NCBI RefSeq assembly: GCF_035751725.1
Contig: NZ_CP142104.1
Coordinates: 3,162,001-3,226,000 of the forward strand
Length of the DNA: 64,000 nucleotides
Reading direction: 5' to 3'
From: Pseudomonas frederiksbergensis
GTDB taxonomy: Bacteria; Pseudomonadota; Gammaproteobacteria; Pseudomonadales; Pseudomonadaceae
The stretch's first letter is position 1; every line of letters starts with the position of its first letter. The position numbers and the translations under genes were made by a program. This document shows positions 7,803-17,144 of the stretch, piece after piece. The notes under the pieces are model-generated. The model had not been told where the DNA came from and ran no database searches. It saw only the letters and a program-made list of their open reading frames with translations.

Positions 7803-9532
7803 TCGCGCTCTGGCCGCATTGGCTGCGCCCCGGTTTCATTCTGCTGCTGCCGTTACTGGGCTGGCTGCTCTGGCAGCTCTGGCATCGGCAAAAACGCGTG
7901 GGCCGTTGGCAAATGATCCTGCCTGCGGCGTTCCATGGAGTGCTGCTCAGCGGTGGCAGCGGTCGCGAAAGCAAGCTGCCCTGGATCGCCCTGGGCCTGG
8001 GCTGGCTCTTGATGGTGCTGGCCTTGCTTGGTCCCAGCTGGACACGCGTCGAACAGACCAGCCAGAAACCCGCCGATCCGTTGGTGATCATCCTCGAACT
8101 GACGCCAGAGATGCTCGCCACCGACGTCCCGCCCACCCGTTTGGAACAAGCCCGGCGAAAAGTGCTGGACGTGCTGCACAACCGCAGTGACGCCCAGACC
8201 GCGATCATCGTGTATTCCGGTAGTGCCCACACCTTGGTGCCGCTGTCCGATGACCTGGCCACCAGCGCCAACCTGCTCGAAGCGCTGGCGCCATCGATCA
8301 TGCCCCAAGGCGGCCATCGCGCCGACCTGGCCGTGAACAAGGCCATGGCCCTGCTGGACCAGGCCGGGCTCGGCCACGGTCGGATCCTGCTGATCGCGTC
8401 GTCCCTGAACGAGCAGGAACGCCAAGGCATCCGCCAGGTCCTGGACGGCTCCGCCACTCGCTTGCTGATGCTCGGCATTGGCACCCGCGAAGGCGCGCCG
8501 GTGGCCCAGGACGATGGCAGTTACCTGAAGGACGCCCAAGGCGCGATCCTGGTGCCGCGCCTGGACAGTCCGGGCCTCAAGTCCTTCGTCAGTGAGCTGG
8601 ATGGCCGCTATCGCCCGGCGCGTCTGGACGACAGTGACTTGCGCGGCCTGGGCCTGCTGGACGGGCCGCGCCAACTGCGCAGCGATGGCCAGACATTGCG
8701 CCTCGACACCTGGGCCGACCAGGGTTATTGGCTGCTTTTGCCGTTGTTGTTGCTGGCAGCGTGCGCCGGGCGGCGCGGTTGGCTTTTCTGCCTGCCGCTG
8801 TTGTTCGTATTGCCGCAAACCGGCCACGCTTTCGAATTCCAGGATTTGTGGTTGCGTCCCGACCAGCAGGGCCAGCATCTGCTCAAGCAAAAACGCCCGG
8901 CCGAGGCCGCTGCCCGTTTCGAAGACAGCCAATGGCAAGGCGTCGCCCTGTACGAAGCCGGCGAGTACAGCGAAGCGGCCCGACGATTTGCAGAAGGCAA
9001 CGACGCCCGTTCCCACTACAATCGCGGCAATGCCCTGGCCCGCAGCGGTGAGCTGGAGGCGGCGATCGATGCCTATGAGCAGGCCTTGGAATTGCAACCG
9101 GACCTGCGCCCGGCGCAGACCAACAAAGCCCTGGTCGAAAGCCTGCTGAAAGAACAGACTCCGCCCCCGGACGAGCCCAAGCCTGCCGAAAACCAGGAAC
9201 AGCCTGCCACGGAGCAACCGCAGGAGGCCGACAGGCCGAGCCAGTCATCCGAGCAGGGCCATCCCTCCTCCGAAGCGACAGCCACGCCGGACGACGCCCC
9301 GGCGTCCGAGGCCCCACCGCCCGGCGCCCAGGATGTGCCAGGCAGCGAGTTGCCCGACGAGCAGACCACCACCCCGCCGCTTCGCCCGGCGGCGGGTCAA
9401 CGCAACGAAGAAGAACAACGCCAGGCGCTGGAACAATGGCTGCGCCAGATCCCGGATAACCCAGGTGAGCTGCTCAGGCGCAAATTCTGGTACGAACAGC
9501 AAAGCCACCAGGCCCAGGAAAAAAACCAATGA
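7799..9532 (+). CDS. BatB/BatC-like VWA-TPR fusion protein with degenerate MIDAS
   Basis: 577 residues from ATG 7799 (ATGA overlap). Order: two membrane segments (~10-26, ~62-78), a VWA domain (~95-290), two further hydrophobic segments (~315-347), TPR repeats (SHYNRGNALARSGELEAAIDA) and a Pro/Glu/Gln-rich low-complexity tail. It thus joins BatB and BatC into one chain. The VWA metal site is lost: the expected DxSxS is ELTPE in IILELTPEMLATD, and the expected TDG aspartate is replaced in ILLIASSLNEQE. It probably acts as a structural partner of the intact BatA-like protein. It overlaps batD by 4 bp. Confidence 0.9.
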   Translation: MIALWPHWLRPGFILLLPLLGWLLWQLWHRQKRVGRWQMILPAAFHGVLLSGGSGRESKLPWIALGLGWLLMVLALLGPSWTRVEQTSQKPADPLVIILELTPEMLATDVPPTRLEQARRKVLDVLHNRSDAQTAIIVYSGSAHTLVPLSDDLATSANLLEALAPSIMPQGGHRADLAVNKAMALLDQAGLGHGRILLIASSLNEQERQGIRQVLDGSATRLLMLGIGTREGAPVAQDDGSYLKDAQGAILVPRLDSPGLKSFVSELDGRYRPARLDDSDLRGLGLLDGPRQLRSDGQTLRLDTWADQGYWLLLPLLLLAACAGRRGWLFCLPLLFVLPQTGHAFEFQDLWLRPDQQGQHLLKQKRPAEAAARFEDSQWQGVALYEAGEYSEAARRFAEGNDARSHYNRGNALARSGELEAAIDAYEQALELQPDLRPAQTNKALVESLLKEQTPPPDEPKPAENQEQPATEQPQEADRPSQSSEQGHPSSEATATPDDAPASEAPPPGAQDVPGSELPDEQTTTPPLRPAAGQRNEEEQRQALEQWLRQIPDNPGELLRRKFWYEQQSHQAQEKNQ

Positions 9533-11166
9533 CCCGCTTCACCGCCTACCTCCTCGTCTTGCTGTTCTGGGCTGCCGGGTCCCAGGCTGCGCAGTTGACC
9601 GCCAGCGTGGATCGTAGCCGGCTGAATTCCGGGGAAACCGTGGAGCTGACGCTGGAATCCAACGACGCCACGCTGTTCGGCAAGCCTGACCTGAGCCCGC
9701 TCCAGGCGTTGTTCGACGTACGAGGCACCCGCCAGGTCAACCAACTGACCACCCTCGACGGCGAGAACCGCGCTACCACCCGCTGGATCGTCACGTTGCT
9801 TCCCCGCCAGAGCGGCACTGTGGTGATTCCGGCGCTGCAATTGGGCGAAGTGGCCAGCCAGCCGATTACGTTGCAGGTGATCGAAAGCGAGACCCGCAAC
9901 GCCTCCGGCACCCTCGCGCCGGTGTTCATCGAAGCCAGCCTCGACCAGGCCGAAGTGTATGTACAGGCCCAGGCTATCCTGACCTTGCGCATCTACCATT
10001 CAGTGTCGCTTTACGACGACAGCAGCCTAACCCCCTTGCACATTCCAGACGCACGCACCGAGCAACTGGGGGAATCGCGCACCTACGAGAAAGTCATCAA
10101 CGACGTGCGCCACGGCGTGATCGAACTGCGCTACGGCATCTATCCGCAGCGTAGCGGCGAGTTGGCGGTCCCGGCCCAGACCTTCAGCGCCACGCTGGTC
10201 GAGCCGGCGGCCCAGGGCAACGCGACGCCCGGCGCCAAGCCCGGCCAACTGATGCGCGTGAGCTCCACGCAACTGCAGCTGGCCGTCAAGCCAAAACCTG
10301 CCAGCTATCCGGCCGACCTTCCCTGGCTACCGGCCCGCAGCCTTTCCTTGAGCGAAAGCTGGAGCCCGGAACCGACCCACAGCCAGGTCGGTGATTCACT
10401 GACCCGCAGCCTGACCCTTGAAGCCGAAGGCTTGACCAGCGCCCAATTGCCGCCGCTGCCTGCCACCGAGATCAACGGCCTGCGCCGTTATCCCGACCAG
10501 CCGGTGCTCAGCAGTCGCAGCAGCGAACGGGGACTGGTGGGCAGTCGCGAAGACCGCGAGGCGTTGGTACCCAACCGCAGCGGCACCATTGAGCTGCCAC
10601 CCGTTGAAGTGGTCTGGTGGAATACCCTGGAAGATCACCTGGACCGCACCAGCCTCCCCGCGCGGACCCTGCAAGTGGCGAACAATCCAAGCCTGATGGT
10701 CGACACGCCGGCGGGCACGACGCAAATCGTCACGACCGTCGACAGCGAGACGCTTTGGTACTGGCAGTTGAGCACGCTCATCCTGACGTGTACCACGCTG
10801 CTCGGTTTCGGCCTGTGGTGGCGCGCCCGCTGGCAACCCGCCGTCCTGCGTTCGACCCAGGCCGGACCTAGCCCGCGCACCCTGCTCGATGACCTCAAGC
10901 GCGCCTGCCTGGCCAACGACCCGCACGCCACCCGCCAGGCCTTGGACGCCTGGGCCCGGCAGCAACCGGAAACCCTGGCAGACTTGGCAGCGCGCTTCGT
11001 GCCACTGTCCGACGCCCTCGACGGCTTGAACGGGGCCCTGTACAGCGAGACCGGCCAGCTTTGGCAAGGCGAAGACCTGTGGCGCGCCATTCGCGCCATT
11101 CCGCCCCTTGAAGGATCGCCGGATGCCACCAGTGATTCGAGCTTGCCGCCGCTTTATCCCAAGTAA
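9529..11166 (+). CDS. BatD-like exported protein
   Basis: 545 residues with a signal peptide (MTRFTAYLLVLLFWAAGSQA), periplasmic beta-sandwich repeats matching BatD/oxygen-tolerance proteins (RSRLNSGETVELTLESNDA; ITTL-type strands), one membrane segment near residues 410-433 (LWYWQLSTLILTCTTLLGFG) and a ~110-residue helical cytoplasmic tail. It closes the MoxR-Bat operon and starts in an ATGA overlap. Role in the family: periplasmic partner of the VWA proteins in envelope stress tolerance; the mechanism is not settled. No clear terminator follows. Confidence 0.88.
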   Translation: MTRFTAYLLVLLFWAAGSQAAQLTASVDRSRLNSGETVELTLESNDATLFGKPDLSPLQALFDVRGTRQVNQLTTLDGENRATTRWIVTLLPRQSGTVVIPALQLGEVASQPITLQVIESETRNASGTLAPVFIEASLDQAEVYVQAQAILTLRIYHSVSLYDDSSLTPLHIPDARTEQLGESRTYEKVINDVRHGVIELRYGIYPQRSGELAVPAQTFSATLVEPAAQGNATPGAKPGQLMRVSSTQLQLAVKPKPASYPADLPWLPARSLSLSESWSPEPTHSQVGDSLTRSLTLEAEGLTSAQLPPLPATEINGLRRYPDQPVLSSRSSERGLVGSREDREALVPNRSGTIELPPVEVVWWNTLEDHLDRTSLPARTLQVANNPSLMVDTPAGTTQIVTTVDSETLWYWQLSTLILTCTTLLGFGLWWRARWQPAVLRSTQAGPSPRTLLDDLKRACLANDPHATRQALDAWARQQPETLADLAARFVPLSDALDGLNGALYSETGQLWQGEDLWRAIRAIPPLEGSPDATSDSSLPPLYPK

Positions 11167-11296
11167 CCGGCGTCGCACCGCGCCGTTCCATTTGACAAAG
11201 TTGAGCAGCCCATCTCCCTGCTTTTCCCAGTAAACTCTGCATCTTTGCGCCGCTGCCTCTCTTCCTGCGGCCATTGTCTGTTTTCTGGAGTCTGCC

Positions 11297-12541
11297 TTGC
11301 GTCTGTTTCACACCTCCGATTGGCACCTGGGGCAAAACCTCCACGGCCAGGATCGCGACTTCGAACACGCCTGCTTCCTTGATTGGCTGCTGCGTCAGTT
11401 GGCCAGCGAAAAGCCCGACGCGCTGCTGATCGCCGGCGATATCTTCGACACCGTCAACCCACCGGTCAAAGCTCAGGAGCGCCTCTACGATTTCATCGTC
11501 AGCGCCCACGAACAGAACGCCAACCTGACCATCGTCATGATCGCCGGCAACCACGACTCCGGGTCACGCATCGAATTGCCGGCGCCGTTGATGCGCCGCT
11601 TGCGCACCCATGCCCTGGGCCGTGTCCTGTGGCTGGACGATGGACAACTCGACGTCGAGCGCCTGTTGCTGCCATTGCCTGATGCCAAGGGGAAAGTCCG
11701 GGGCTGGTGCCTGGCCTTGCCGTTCCTGCGGCCGGCCGAGGTCACGGGCGCACAATTGGGGGATGATTATTTGCGGGGCATCGGCCAGGTACATGAATGG
11801 CTGATTGCCGCCGCCAACGCCAAGCGCAAGAAGGGCCAGGCGCTGATCGCCGTCAGCCATGCGCACATGGCCGGCGGCTCGGTATCGGAAGATTCCGAGC
11901 GCAGCCTGATCATCGGCAACGCCGAAGCCCTCCCGGCCAGCCTGTTCGGCCCGAGCATCACTTATGTCGCCCTTGGCCACTTGCACAAGCCGCAGAAGGT
12001 CAACGGCGAGGAACGCATTCGCTACAGCGGATCGCCGATTCCATTGTCGTTTTCCGAGATCGGCTATCGACACCAGATCCTCGACATCACCCTGGACGGC
12101 GAAACCCTGGTGAACGTCGAACCACGGCTGATTCCCCGCGCCGTCAACTTGCAACGCCTGGGCCCGGCACCGCTGACCGATATCCTGGTGCAACTCAACG
12201 ATCTGCCGGACATCGACCTGCTGGCAGACATTCATCGCCAGCCCTGGCTGGAAGTCCGGGTCCGCCTCGATGAACCGCAGCCGGACCTGCGACATCAAGT
12301 GGAAACCGCGCTGCAAGGCAAAGCCGTGCGACTGGTACGGATCGCCGCCGAGTACGCCGGAAGCGGCAGCTCCAGCGATGCCGACGAGCGTGCGGGGCTG
12401 ATCGAACTGGACCAGCTCAGCCCACAGGAACTGTTCAGCCGCGCCTGGCAGGACACCTACGGCAGCGCGGTGGATGACCAGACCCTCAAGGATTTTGCCG
12501 TGCTGTTGCAAGATGTGCAGATGGAGAGCGAACAGCCATGA
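11297..12541 (+). CDS. sbcD: Exonuclease SbcD (Mre11-type nuclease subunit)
   Basis: 414 residues from TTG 11297, preceded by CTGGAG with 6-nt spacing; the protein start LRLFHTSDWHLGQNLHG is the family's normal start. Metallophosphoesterase motifs are all present: DWH, GDIFD, GNHD, SHAHMAGG and GHLHKPQ, ligands of the two Mn ions. With SbcC it forms an ATP-driven nuclease that cuts hairpins, palindromes and protein-blocked DNA ends. It overlaps sbcC by 4 bp (ATGA). The 130 bp upstream hold TTGACA at 11192 but no convincing -10 at the right distance. Confidence 0.95.
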   Translation: MRLFHTSDWHLGQNLHGQDRDFEHACFLDWLLRQLASEKPDALLIAGDIFDTVNPPVKAQERLYDFIVSAHEQNANLTIVMIAGNHDSGSRIELPAPLMRRLRTHALGRVLWLDDGQLDVERLLLPLPDAKGKVRGWCLALPFLRPAEVTGAQLGDDYLRGIGQVHEWLIAAANAKRKKGQALIAVSHAHMAGGSVSEDSERSLIIGNAEALPASLFGPSITYVALGHLHKPQKVNGEERIRYSGSPIPLSFSEIGYRHQILDITLDGETLVNVEPRLIPRAVNLQRLGPAPLTDILVQLNDLPDIDLLADIHRQPWLEVRVRLDEPQPDLRHQVETALQGKAVRLVRIAAEYAGSGSSSDADERAGLIELDQLSPQELFSRAWQDTYGSAVDDQTLKDFAVLLQDVQMESEQP

Positions 12542-15500
12542 AAATCCTCGCCATCCGCCTCAAGAACCTCGCCTCTTTGGCCGGGCCATTCGAAATCGAT
12601 TTCACCGCCGAACCCTTGGCCAGCGCCGGCCTGTTCGCCATCACCGGCCCTACGGGCGCAGGCAAGAGCACTTTGCTCGATGCCTTGTGCCTGGCGTTGT
12701 TTGGCGCGGTACCCCGCCTGAACAACACCGGTCGTGACGCCAAGGTGCCCGATGCCGACGGCGAAATCGCCACGGGCGATCCGCGCACGCTACTGCGCCG
12801 GGGTACCGGCGATGGGTATGCCGAAGTGGATTTCCGCGGCATCGACGGTCGCCGCTACCGAGCCCGCTGGGAGACCAATCGGGCCCGGGAAAAAGCCGCC
12901 GGCAAGCTGCAAGCCAGCCGCCAGAGCCTGCGGGACCTGGATAATGACCAACTGCTTGCCAGCCAGAAAGGCGAATACAAAGCGCAACTGGAAGCCGTCC
13001 TCGGCCTGAACTTCGAACAGTTCACCCGTGCCGTGCTGCTGGCCCAGAGCGAATTCAGCGCCTTCCTCAAGGCCGACGACAACGACCGCAGCGAATTGCT
13101 GGAAAAGCTCACCGACACCGCCCTGTATACGCGCCTCGGCCGCCGCGCCTTCGACAAGGCCAAGCAGGCCAAGGAAACCCACAAGCAGTTGCAGGACCAA
13201 GCCAGCGGCGTCACGCCACTGCCTCCCGAAGCCCGCGCCGAGCTGGACCAGCGTTTCAATGAAGCCCAGCAGCAACTCAAGACCCAACAGGCGCAGCTCA
13301 AGCAACTGGAGCAACAACAAGCCTGGCTCAAGGACCTGCGCCAGCTGGAGGATGAACAGGCCAGCGCCGTCGAGCAACTGCAACAGGCCCAGGCCGATTG
13401 GGACGCGCAGGCCGACGGACGCCTGAAGCTGATCCGCCTGGAACAGCTCGCGCCCCAGCGGCATCAGTTCATCCGCCAAGCGGAACTGACCCGACAGCTC
13501 GACCCGCTGGCGGCCAGGATCCAGCAGTTGACCCAGCAGCAGGTCGAGCTGCATGAACGGCAAGCCGAGCTGGAAAAAAGCCTGGGCGTCGCGCAACTGG
13601 CCCTGGCCGCCGCTCGCCAGCAAAGCATCGACTGCACGCCGCTGCTACGCCAGGCCTTCGATGAACAAAGCAGCCTCGCCCGCCTGACCAAGGAGGTCGA
13701 ACAAAGCGCCGAGCAGTTGCGGCAGGCCCAACAGGCTGGCACCGACGGCCAGCGCACCCTCGACACCTTGCTGGAGCAACAAAAACAGGTCGGCGAGCGC
13801 CTTGGGCAGATCGCGACCGAACTGGAACAAAGCACCGGCCTCGCGCCGCTGGGCGACGCCTGGGGCGCTTATCGAGATCGCCTCCAGCAACTGATGCAGA
13901 TCGGCAATCGGTTGAACCAGGGCCAGGACGAACTCGCGCTGCTGGAGCAAAACGCCGCTCGCGCCGCCGAAGACCTGGCAGCCCGCCGGCAGAATCTCGA
14001 AGTACTCTACAAGGAGGCCGGCGCCGAACCGCAGGCGGTGGCCGAACAGATCCAATTGCTCGGCAATCTGCTGCAGGACAACCGCAAGCAGTTGCGCGCG
14101 TTCGAAGACCTGGCTCGGCTTTGGATCAGCCAGCAGGACCTGGACAAACGTGTCGTCGAACTGGAACAACGCCAGCAACGCGCCTTGCAGGAACGCGACC
14201 GACTGGTGCGCGAAGGCGGCGAAGCCAAGGCCGAGCTGGCAATTGCCGAACAGACTTGGACCGTGACCCGCGAACTGCTGGAACGCCAGCGCCTGGCCCG
14301 CAGCGAAAGCGTCGAGCAACTGCGCGAACAGCTGCAGGACAACCACCCTTGCCCGGTGTGCGGCAGCATTGAACATCCCTACCACCAACCCGAAGCGCTG
14401 CTGCAAAGCCTCGGGCGCTTCGATGAAAGCGAACAGGCCAACGCCCGCAAGGCCGTGGACCTGCTCAATGAAAAAGTCATTGACCTGCGGGCCCGATACA
14501 GCGGCGTCATCGCCCAGCTCAAGGAGTTCAAGCAACAGCAGGAACAACTCGCCGACCAACAGCGTGGCCTGGCGCCAAGCCTTGAAGCGCACCCATTGTC
14601 GGCGCAGCTGCTGGCCCAGGATTCGCCCAAGCGCGACGCCTGGCTGGCCCAGCAAACCGGACAGCTGAACCAACTCATCAGCCAGGACGAACAGCGCCAA
14701 GCCGCCTTGCTCACCTTGCAACAGGACGCCGCGCGACTGGCGCAGCAACTGCGCGATGCAGAAACAGCCAGCCAGCAAGCCTCACAGCACTTGAACAATC
14801 AGCTCCAGGCACTGGCCCGGGATCGCCAGCGCCTGGACGAGGAGCTTGAGCACTTCAGCGCGCTCTTGCCGGCCGACACATTACAGGCCCTGCGCAGTGA
14901 ACCGGCCACCACGTTCATCCAGCTCGATCAGCGTATCAGCCAGCGCCTCGCGCACCTGGAACAGCAACGCGAAGAGCTCGCCGAGCAACTTCAGCGTCAG
15001 CAGGTCGTGGAGAAAGAACAGGACCGCCAGCAGGTCCGCGTGCAGCAATTGGAATTGGCGCAGCGCCAGTCCAGTGCCCTGAACGAGCAACACCAGGCCT
15101 GCCAGGAAAAACTAAGCCAACTGCTCGGCGACCACAGCAGCGCCGAGCAGTGGCAGCAACGACTCGACCTGGCGCTGGAACAGGCGCGCCACGCCGAGGC
15201 AACCGCCAATCAACAGTTGCAGGATCTGCGCAACAGCCTTGTGCAATTGGCTGCCGAGCTCAAGGCCCGGTATGAACAGGCCCAGGCCCTTGAGGCTGAA
15301 CAACAGGCCTTGGCCGCGAGCATCGCCCAATGGCGCAGCGCCCACCCTGAACTGGACGATGCCGCACTCGATGCCCTGATCAGCCTTGATGAGCAGCACG
15401 TCGCCCAATTGCGACAACGCCTGAGCAACAGCGATAAAGCGATCGAGCAGGCCCGTGTATTGCTCACCGAGCGCGAGCAGCGGCTGCAAAACCACCAGTC

Positions 15501-16179
15501 GCAACACAACGGCAACTTGCAGGCCGACCAGTTGGCCGAAGCCCTGGCCACGCTTCAGGGGCAGTTCGCCGCCAGCGAACAACGCTGTGCTGAGCTGCGT
15601 GCCGAACAGGCCGAGGACCAGCGCCGACAAAACGCCAACCAGGCTCTGGTCCAGCAGATCGAGCAGGCCTATGCCGAGTACCAACGCTGGGCACGCCTGG
15701 ACGCATTGATCGGCTCGGCCACCGGCGACCGTTTCCGCAAACTGGCCCAGGCGTATAACCTTGACTTGCTGGTCCACCACGCCAACGCCCAGTTGCGACA
15801 ATTGGTTCGCCGCTACCGACTCAAGCGCGGCGGCAGCATGCTCGGCCTGCTGGTGATGGACACGGAAATGGGCGATGAATTGCGCTCGGTGCATTCGTTG
15901 TCCGGCGGGGAAACCTTCCTTGTCTCCCTTGCCCTGGCGCTGGGCCTGGCCTCGATGGCGTCCAACACGCTGAGAATCGAATCGCTGTTCATCGACGAAG
16001 GCTTCGGCAGCCTCGATCCCGAGTCGCTGCAACTGGCAATGGACGCTCTTGACGGTTTGCAGGCCCAGGGCCGCAAGGTCGCGGTCATCTCCCATGTGCA
16101 GGAAATGCATGAGCGGATCCCGGTGCAGATCCAGGTTCGCCGTCAAGGAAACGGTTTGAGCACGGTGGAGGTGAAATGA
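12538..16179 (+). CDS. sbcC: Exonuclease SbcC (Rad50-type ATPase subunit)
   Basis: 1213 residues. Walker A GPTGAGKST near residue 37 and the C-terminal half-site (signature LSGGETF ~1121, Walker B LFIDEGFGSLD ~1150) are separated by two very long Gln/Glu-rich coiled coils. The zinc hook CPVC is near residue 605, at the tip, and pairs two SbcC molecules. It holds DNA ends and drives SbcD cleavage. Its length is slightly above the E. coli protein (1048) because of a longer coiled coil. The Gln repeats make the opposite strand look open for long stretches, but no antisense gene is supported. It overlaps the next gene by 4 bp. Confidence 0.96.
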   Translation: MKILAIRLKNLASLAGPFEIDFTAEPLASAGLFAITGPTGAGKSTLLDALCLALFGAVPRLNNTGRDAKVPDADGEIATGDPRTLLRRGTGDGYAEVDFRGIDGRRYRARWETNRAREKAAGKLQASRQSLRDLDNDQLLASQKGEYKAQLEAVLGLNFEQFTRAVLLAQSEFSAFLKADDNDRSELLEKLTDTALYTRLGRRAFDKAKQAKETHKQLQDQASGVTPLPPEARAELDQRFNEAQQQLKTQQAQLKQLEQQQAWLKDLRQLEDEQASAVEQLQQAQADWDAQADGRLKLIRLEQLAPQRHQFIRQAELTRQLDPLAARIQQLTQQQVELHERQAELEKSLGVAQLALAAARQQSIDCTPLLRQAFDEQSSLARLTKEVEQSAEQLRQAQQAGTDGQRTLDTLLEQQKQVGERLGQIATELEQSTGLAPLGDAWGAYRDRLQQLMQIGNRLNQGQDELALLEQNAARAAEDLAARRQNLEVLYKEAGAEPQAVAEQIQLLGNLLQDNRKQLRAFEDLARLWISQQDLDKRVVELEQRQQRALQERDRLVREGGEAKAELAIAEQTWTVTRELLERQRLARSESVEQLREQLQDNHPCPVCGSIEHPYHQPEALLQSLGRFDESEQANARKAVDLLNEKVIDLRARYSGVIAQLKEFKQQQEQLADQQRGLAPSLEAHPLSAQLLAQDSPKRDAWLAQQTGQLNQLISQDEQRQAALLTLQQDAARLAQQLRDAETASQQASQHLNNQLQALARDRQRLDEELEHFSALLPADTLQALRSEPATTFIQLDQRISQRLAHLEQQREELAEQLQRQQVVEKEQDRQQVRVQQLELAQRQSSALNEQHQACQEKLSQLLGDHSSAEQWQQRLDLALEQARHAEATANQQLQDLRNSLVQLAAELKARYEQAQALEAEQQALAASIAQWRSAHPELDDAALDALISLDEQHVAQLRQRLSNSDKAIEQARVLLTEREQRLQNHQSQHNGNLQADQLAEALATLQGQFAASEQRCAELRAEQAEDQRRQNANQALVQQIEQAYAEYQRWARLDALIGSATGDRFRKLAQAYNLDLLVHHANAQLRQLVRRYRLKRGGSMLGLLVMDTEMGDELRSVHSLSGGETFLVSLALALGLASMASNTLRIESLFIDEGFGSLDPESLQLAMDALDGLQAQGRKVAVISHVQEMHERIPVQIQVRRQGNGLSTVEVK

Positions 16180-16778
16180 GCCACGCCACGCTGTACTCCT
16201 TCCGCCGCTGCCCCTACGCGATGCGCGCCCGCATGGCGCTGCGCTACAGCGGTATCGCGCTGGATATCGTCGAAGTCAGCCTCAAGGCCAAGCCACCCGA
16301 AATGCTTGCACTGTCGAGCAAAGGCACCGTGCCGGTGTTGCATGCCGACGGGCAAGTCATCGATGAAAGCCTTGAGATCATGCGCTGGGCCTTGGACCAA
16401 CATGACCCGCAGGATTGGGGGCTGGCGAACGACCCCGAAAAGCGTGCGTTGACGGCAACCTTGGTGGAAGAAAACGACCAGGTCTTCAAGCTCCATCTGA
16501 ACCGCTACAAATACCCGGAGCGCCATCCCGAACACTCGGCAGCCCATTATAGGAGCGAGGGCGAAGTCTTTCTGTGCAAGCTGGAAGGACTGCTCGAAAC
16601 CCGGAAATTCCTGGCCTCGGGTCACCTGAGCCTGGCGGACGTGGCGCTGATGCCGTTCGTGCGCCAATTCGCCCATGTCGACCGCCAGTGGTTCGCCCAG
16701 GCGCCCTACCCTCGGCTGCAGGAATGGTTGCAGGGTCTGCTCGATTCAGAGCTGTTCGTGGCAATCATGGCCAAGTAA
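16176..16778 (+). CDS. Glutathione S-transferase family protein
   Basis: 200 residues in an ATGA overlap with sbcC. The N-terminal thioredoxin-fold domain begins ATLYSFRRCPYAMRARMAL, with a CPYA motif like that of glutaredoxin-type or omega-class transferases, and ends with the cis-Pro region GTVPVLHADG followed by the glutathione-contact DESLEIM. The C-terminal helical domain carries HLSLADVALMPF, the N-capping box typical of GSTs. The Cys in CPYA suggests thiol transferase or dehalogenase-like chemistry rather than classic conjugation. Its tie to sbcDC is positional and probably translational only. A strong hairpin follows. Confidence 0.88.
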   Translation: MSHATLYSFRRCPYAMRARMALRYSGIALDIVEVSLKAKPPEMLALSSKGTVPVLHADGQVIDESLEIMRWALDQHDPQDWGLANDPEKRALTATLVEENDQVFKLHLNRYKYPERHPEHSAAHYRSEGEVFLCKLEGLLETRKFLASGHLSLADVALMPFVRQFAHVDRQWFAQAPYPRLQEWLQGLLDSELFVAIMAK

Positions 16779-16797
16779 GTCCTGGGCCGGTGCGTAC

Positions 16798-16837
16798 GCT
16801 TTTGTGGCGAGGCAGCTTGCTCCGTCGCCACAAAAGC
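16798..16837. terminator. REP-type hairpin after the sbcDC-GST operon
   Basis: A 13-bp perfect stem, GCTTTTGTGGCGA (16798-16810) with TCGCCACAAAAGC (16825-16837), loop 14 nt, 20 bp after the GST stop and close to the stop of the convergent small gene at 16846. It can end or protect both transcripts. Confidence 0.7.
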
Positions 16838-16845
16838 TGAACCTA

Positions 16846-16971
16846 TCAGTCGTGAACCAGACTCAACAACCGCTCGCGAGCCACTTCCAGTTCACCGGGA
16901 ACGGGCTGGGCAGCCGAGACAATCGGGGTGGAATAGAGAAACAGCAGCATCACTGCCAGACGCATCGCCAT
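16846..16971 (-). CDS. 41-residue exported peptide
   Basis: ATG 16971 is preceded by AAGGA with an 8-nt spacing. The peptide begins MAMRLAVMLLFLYSTPIVSA and continues AQPVPGELEVARERLLSLVHD, that is a textbook signal peptide with cleavage after VSA-A and a mature part of only ~21 residues. A second ATG two codons in (16965) is possible. It is convergent with the GST gene and shares the hairpin region at 16798-16837. No family was recognised. Its size would make automatic annotation miss it; the ribosome site and clean signal sequence are the support. Confidence 0.6.
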   Translation of the reverse strand: MAMRLAVMLLFLYSTPIVSAAQPVPGELEVARERLLSLVHD

Positions 16972-17068
16972 GGTGTCGATCCTTATCAGTAAGGAGTCAA
17001 TTAACTAGCGTCAAATTTAAACACATGGCCATGTGATATCACAACGGGATTTTTCTTCCCGCAACGAC

Positions 17069-17129
17069 GAAGCCTGCGATCTTTTCTCTCCCTGGCATCA
17101 AGCAGGAAAACGAAAAGATCGCAGGCTTC
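17069..17129. terminator. Long 18-bp hairpin
   Basis: An 18-bp perfect inverted repeat, arms 17069-17086 (GAAGCCTGCGATCTTTTC) and 17112-17129, with a 25-nt loop. It lies just after the stop of the minus gene at 17145 and would act as its terminator or 3' stabiliser. The arm sequence is a common Pseudomonas intergenic repeat in my experience. Confidence 0.65.
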
Positions 17130-17144
17130 AGTGGTCAGCGTGTT

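Noticed and set aside
12790-16146. Several 270-380-codon minus frames opposite sbcC (Leu/Gln-rich)
   Set aside because: They mirror the Gln/Leu/Glu coiled-coil codons of SbcC; no start signals or homology.
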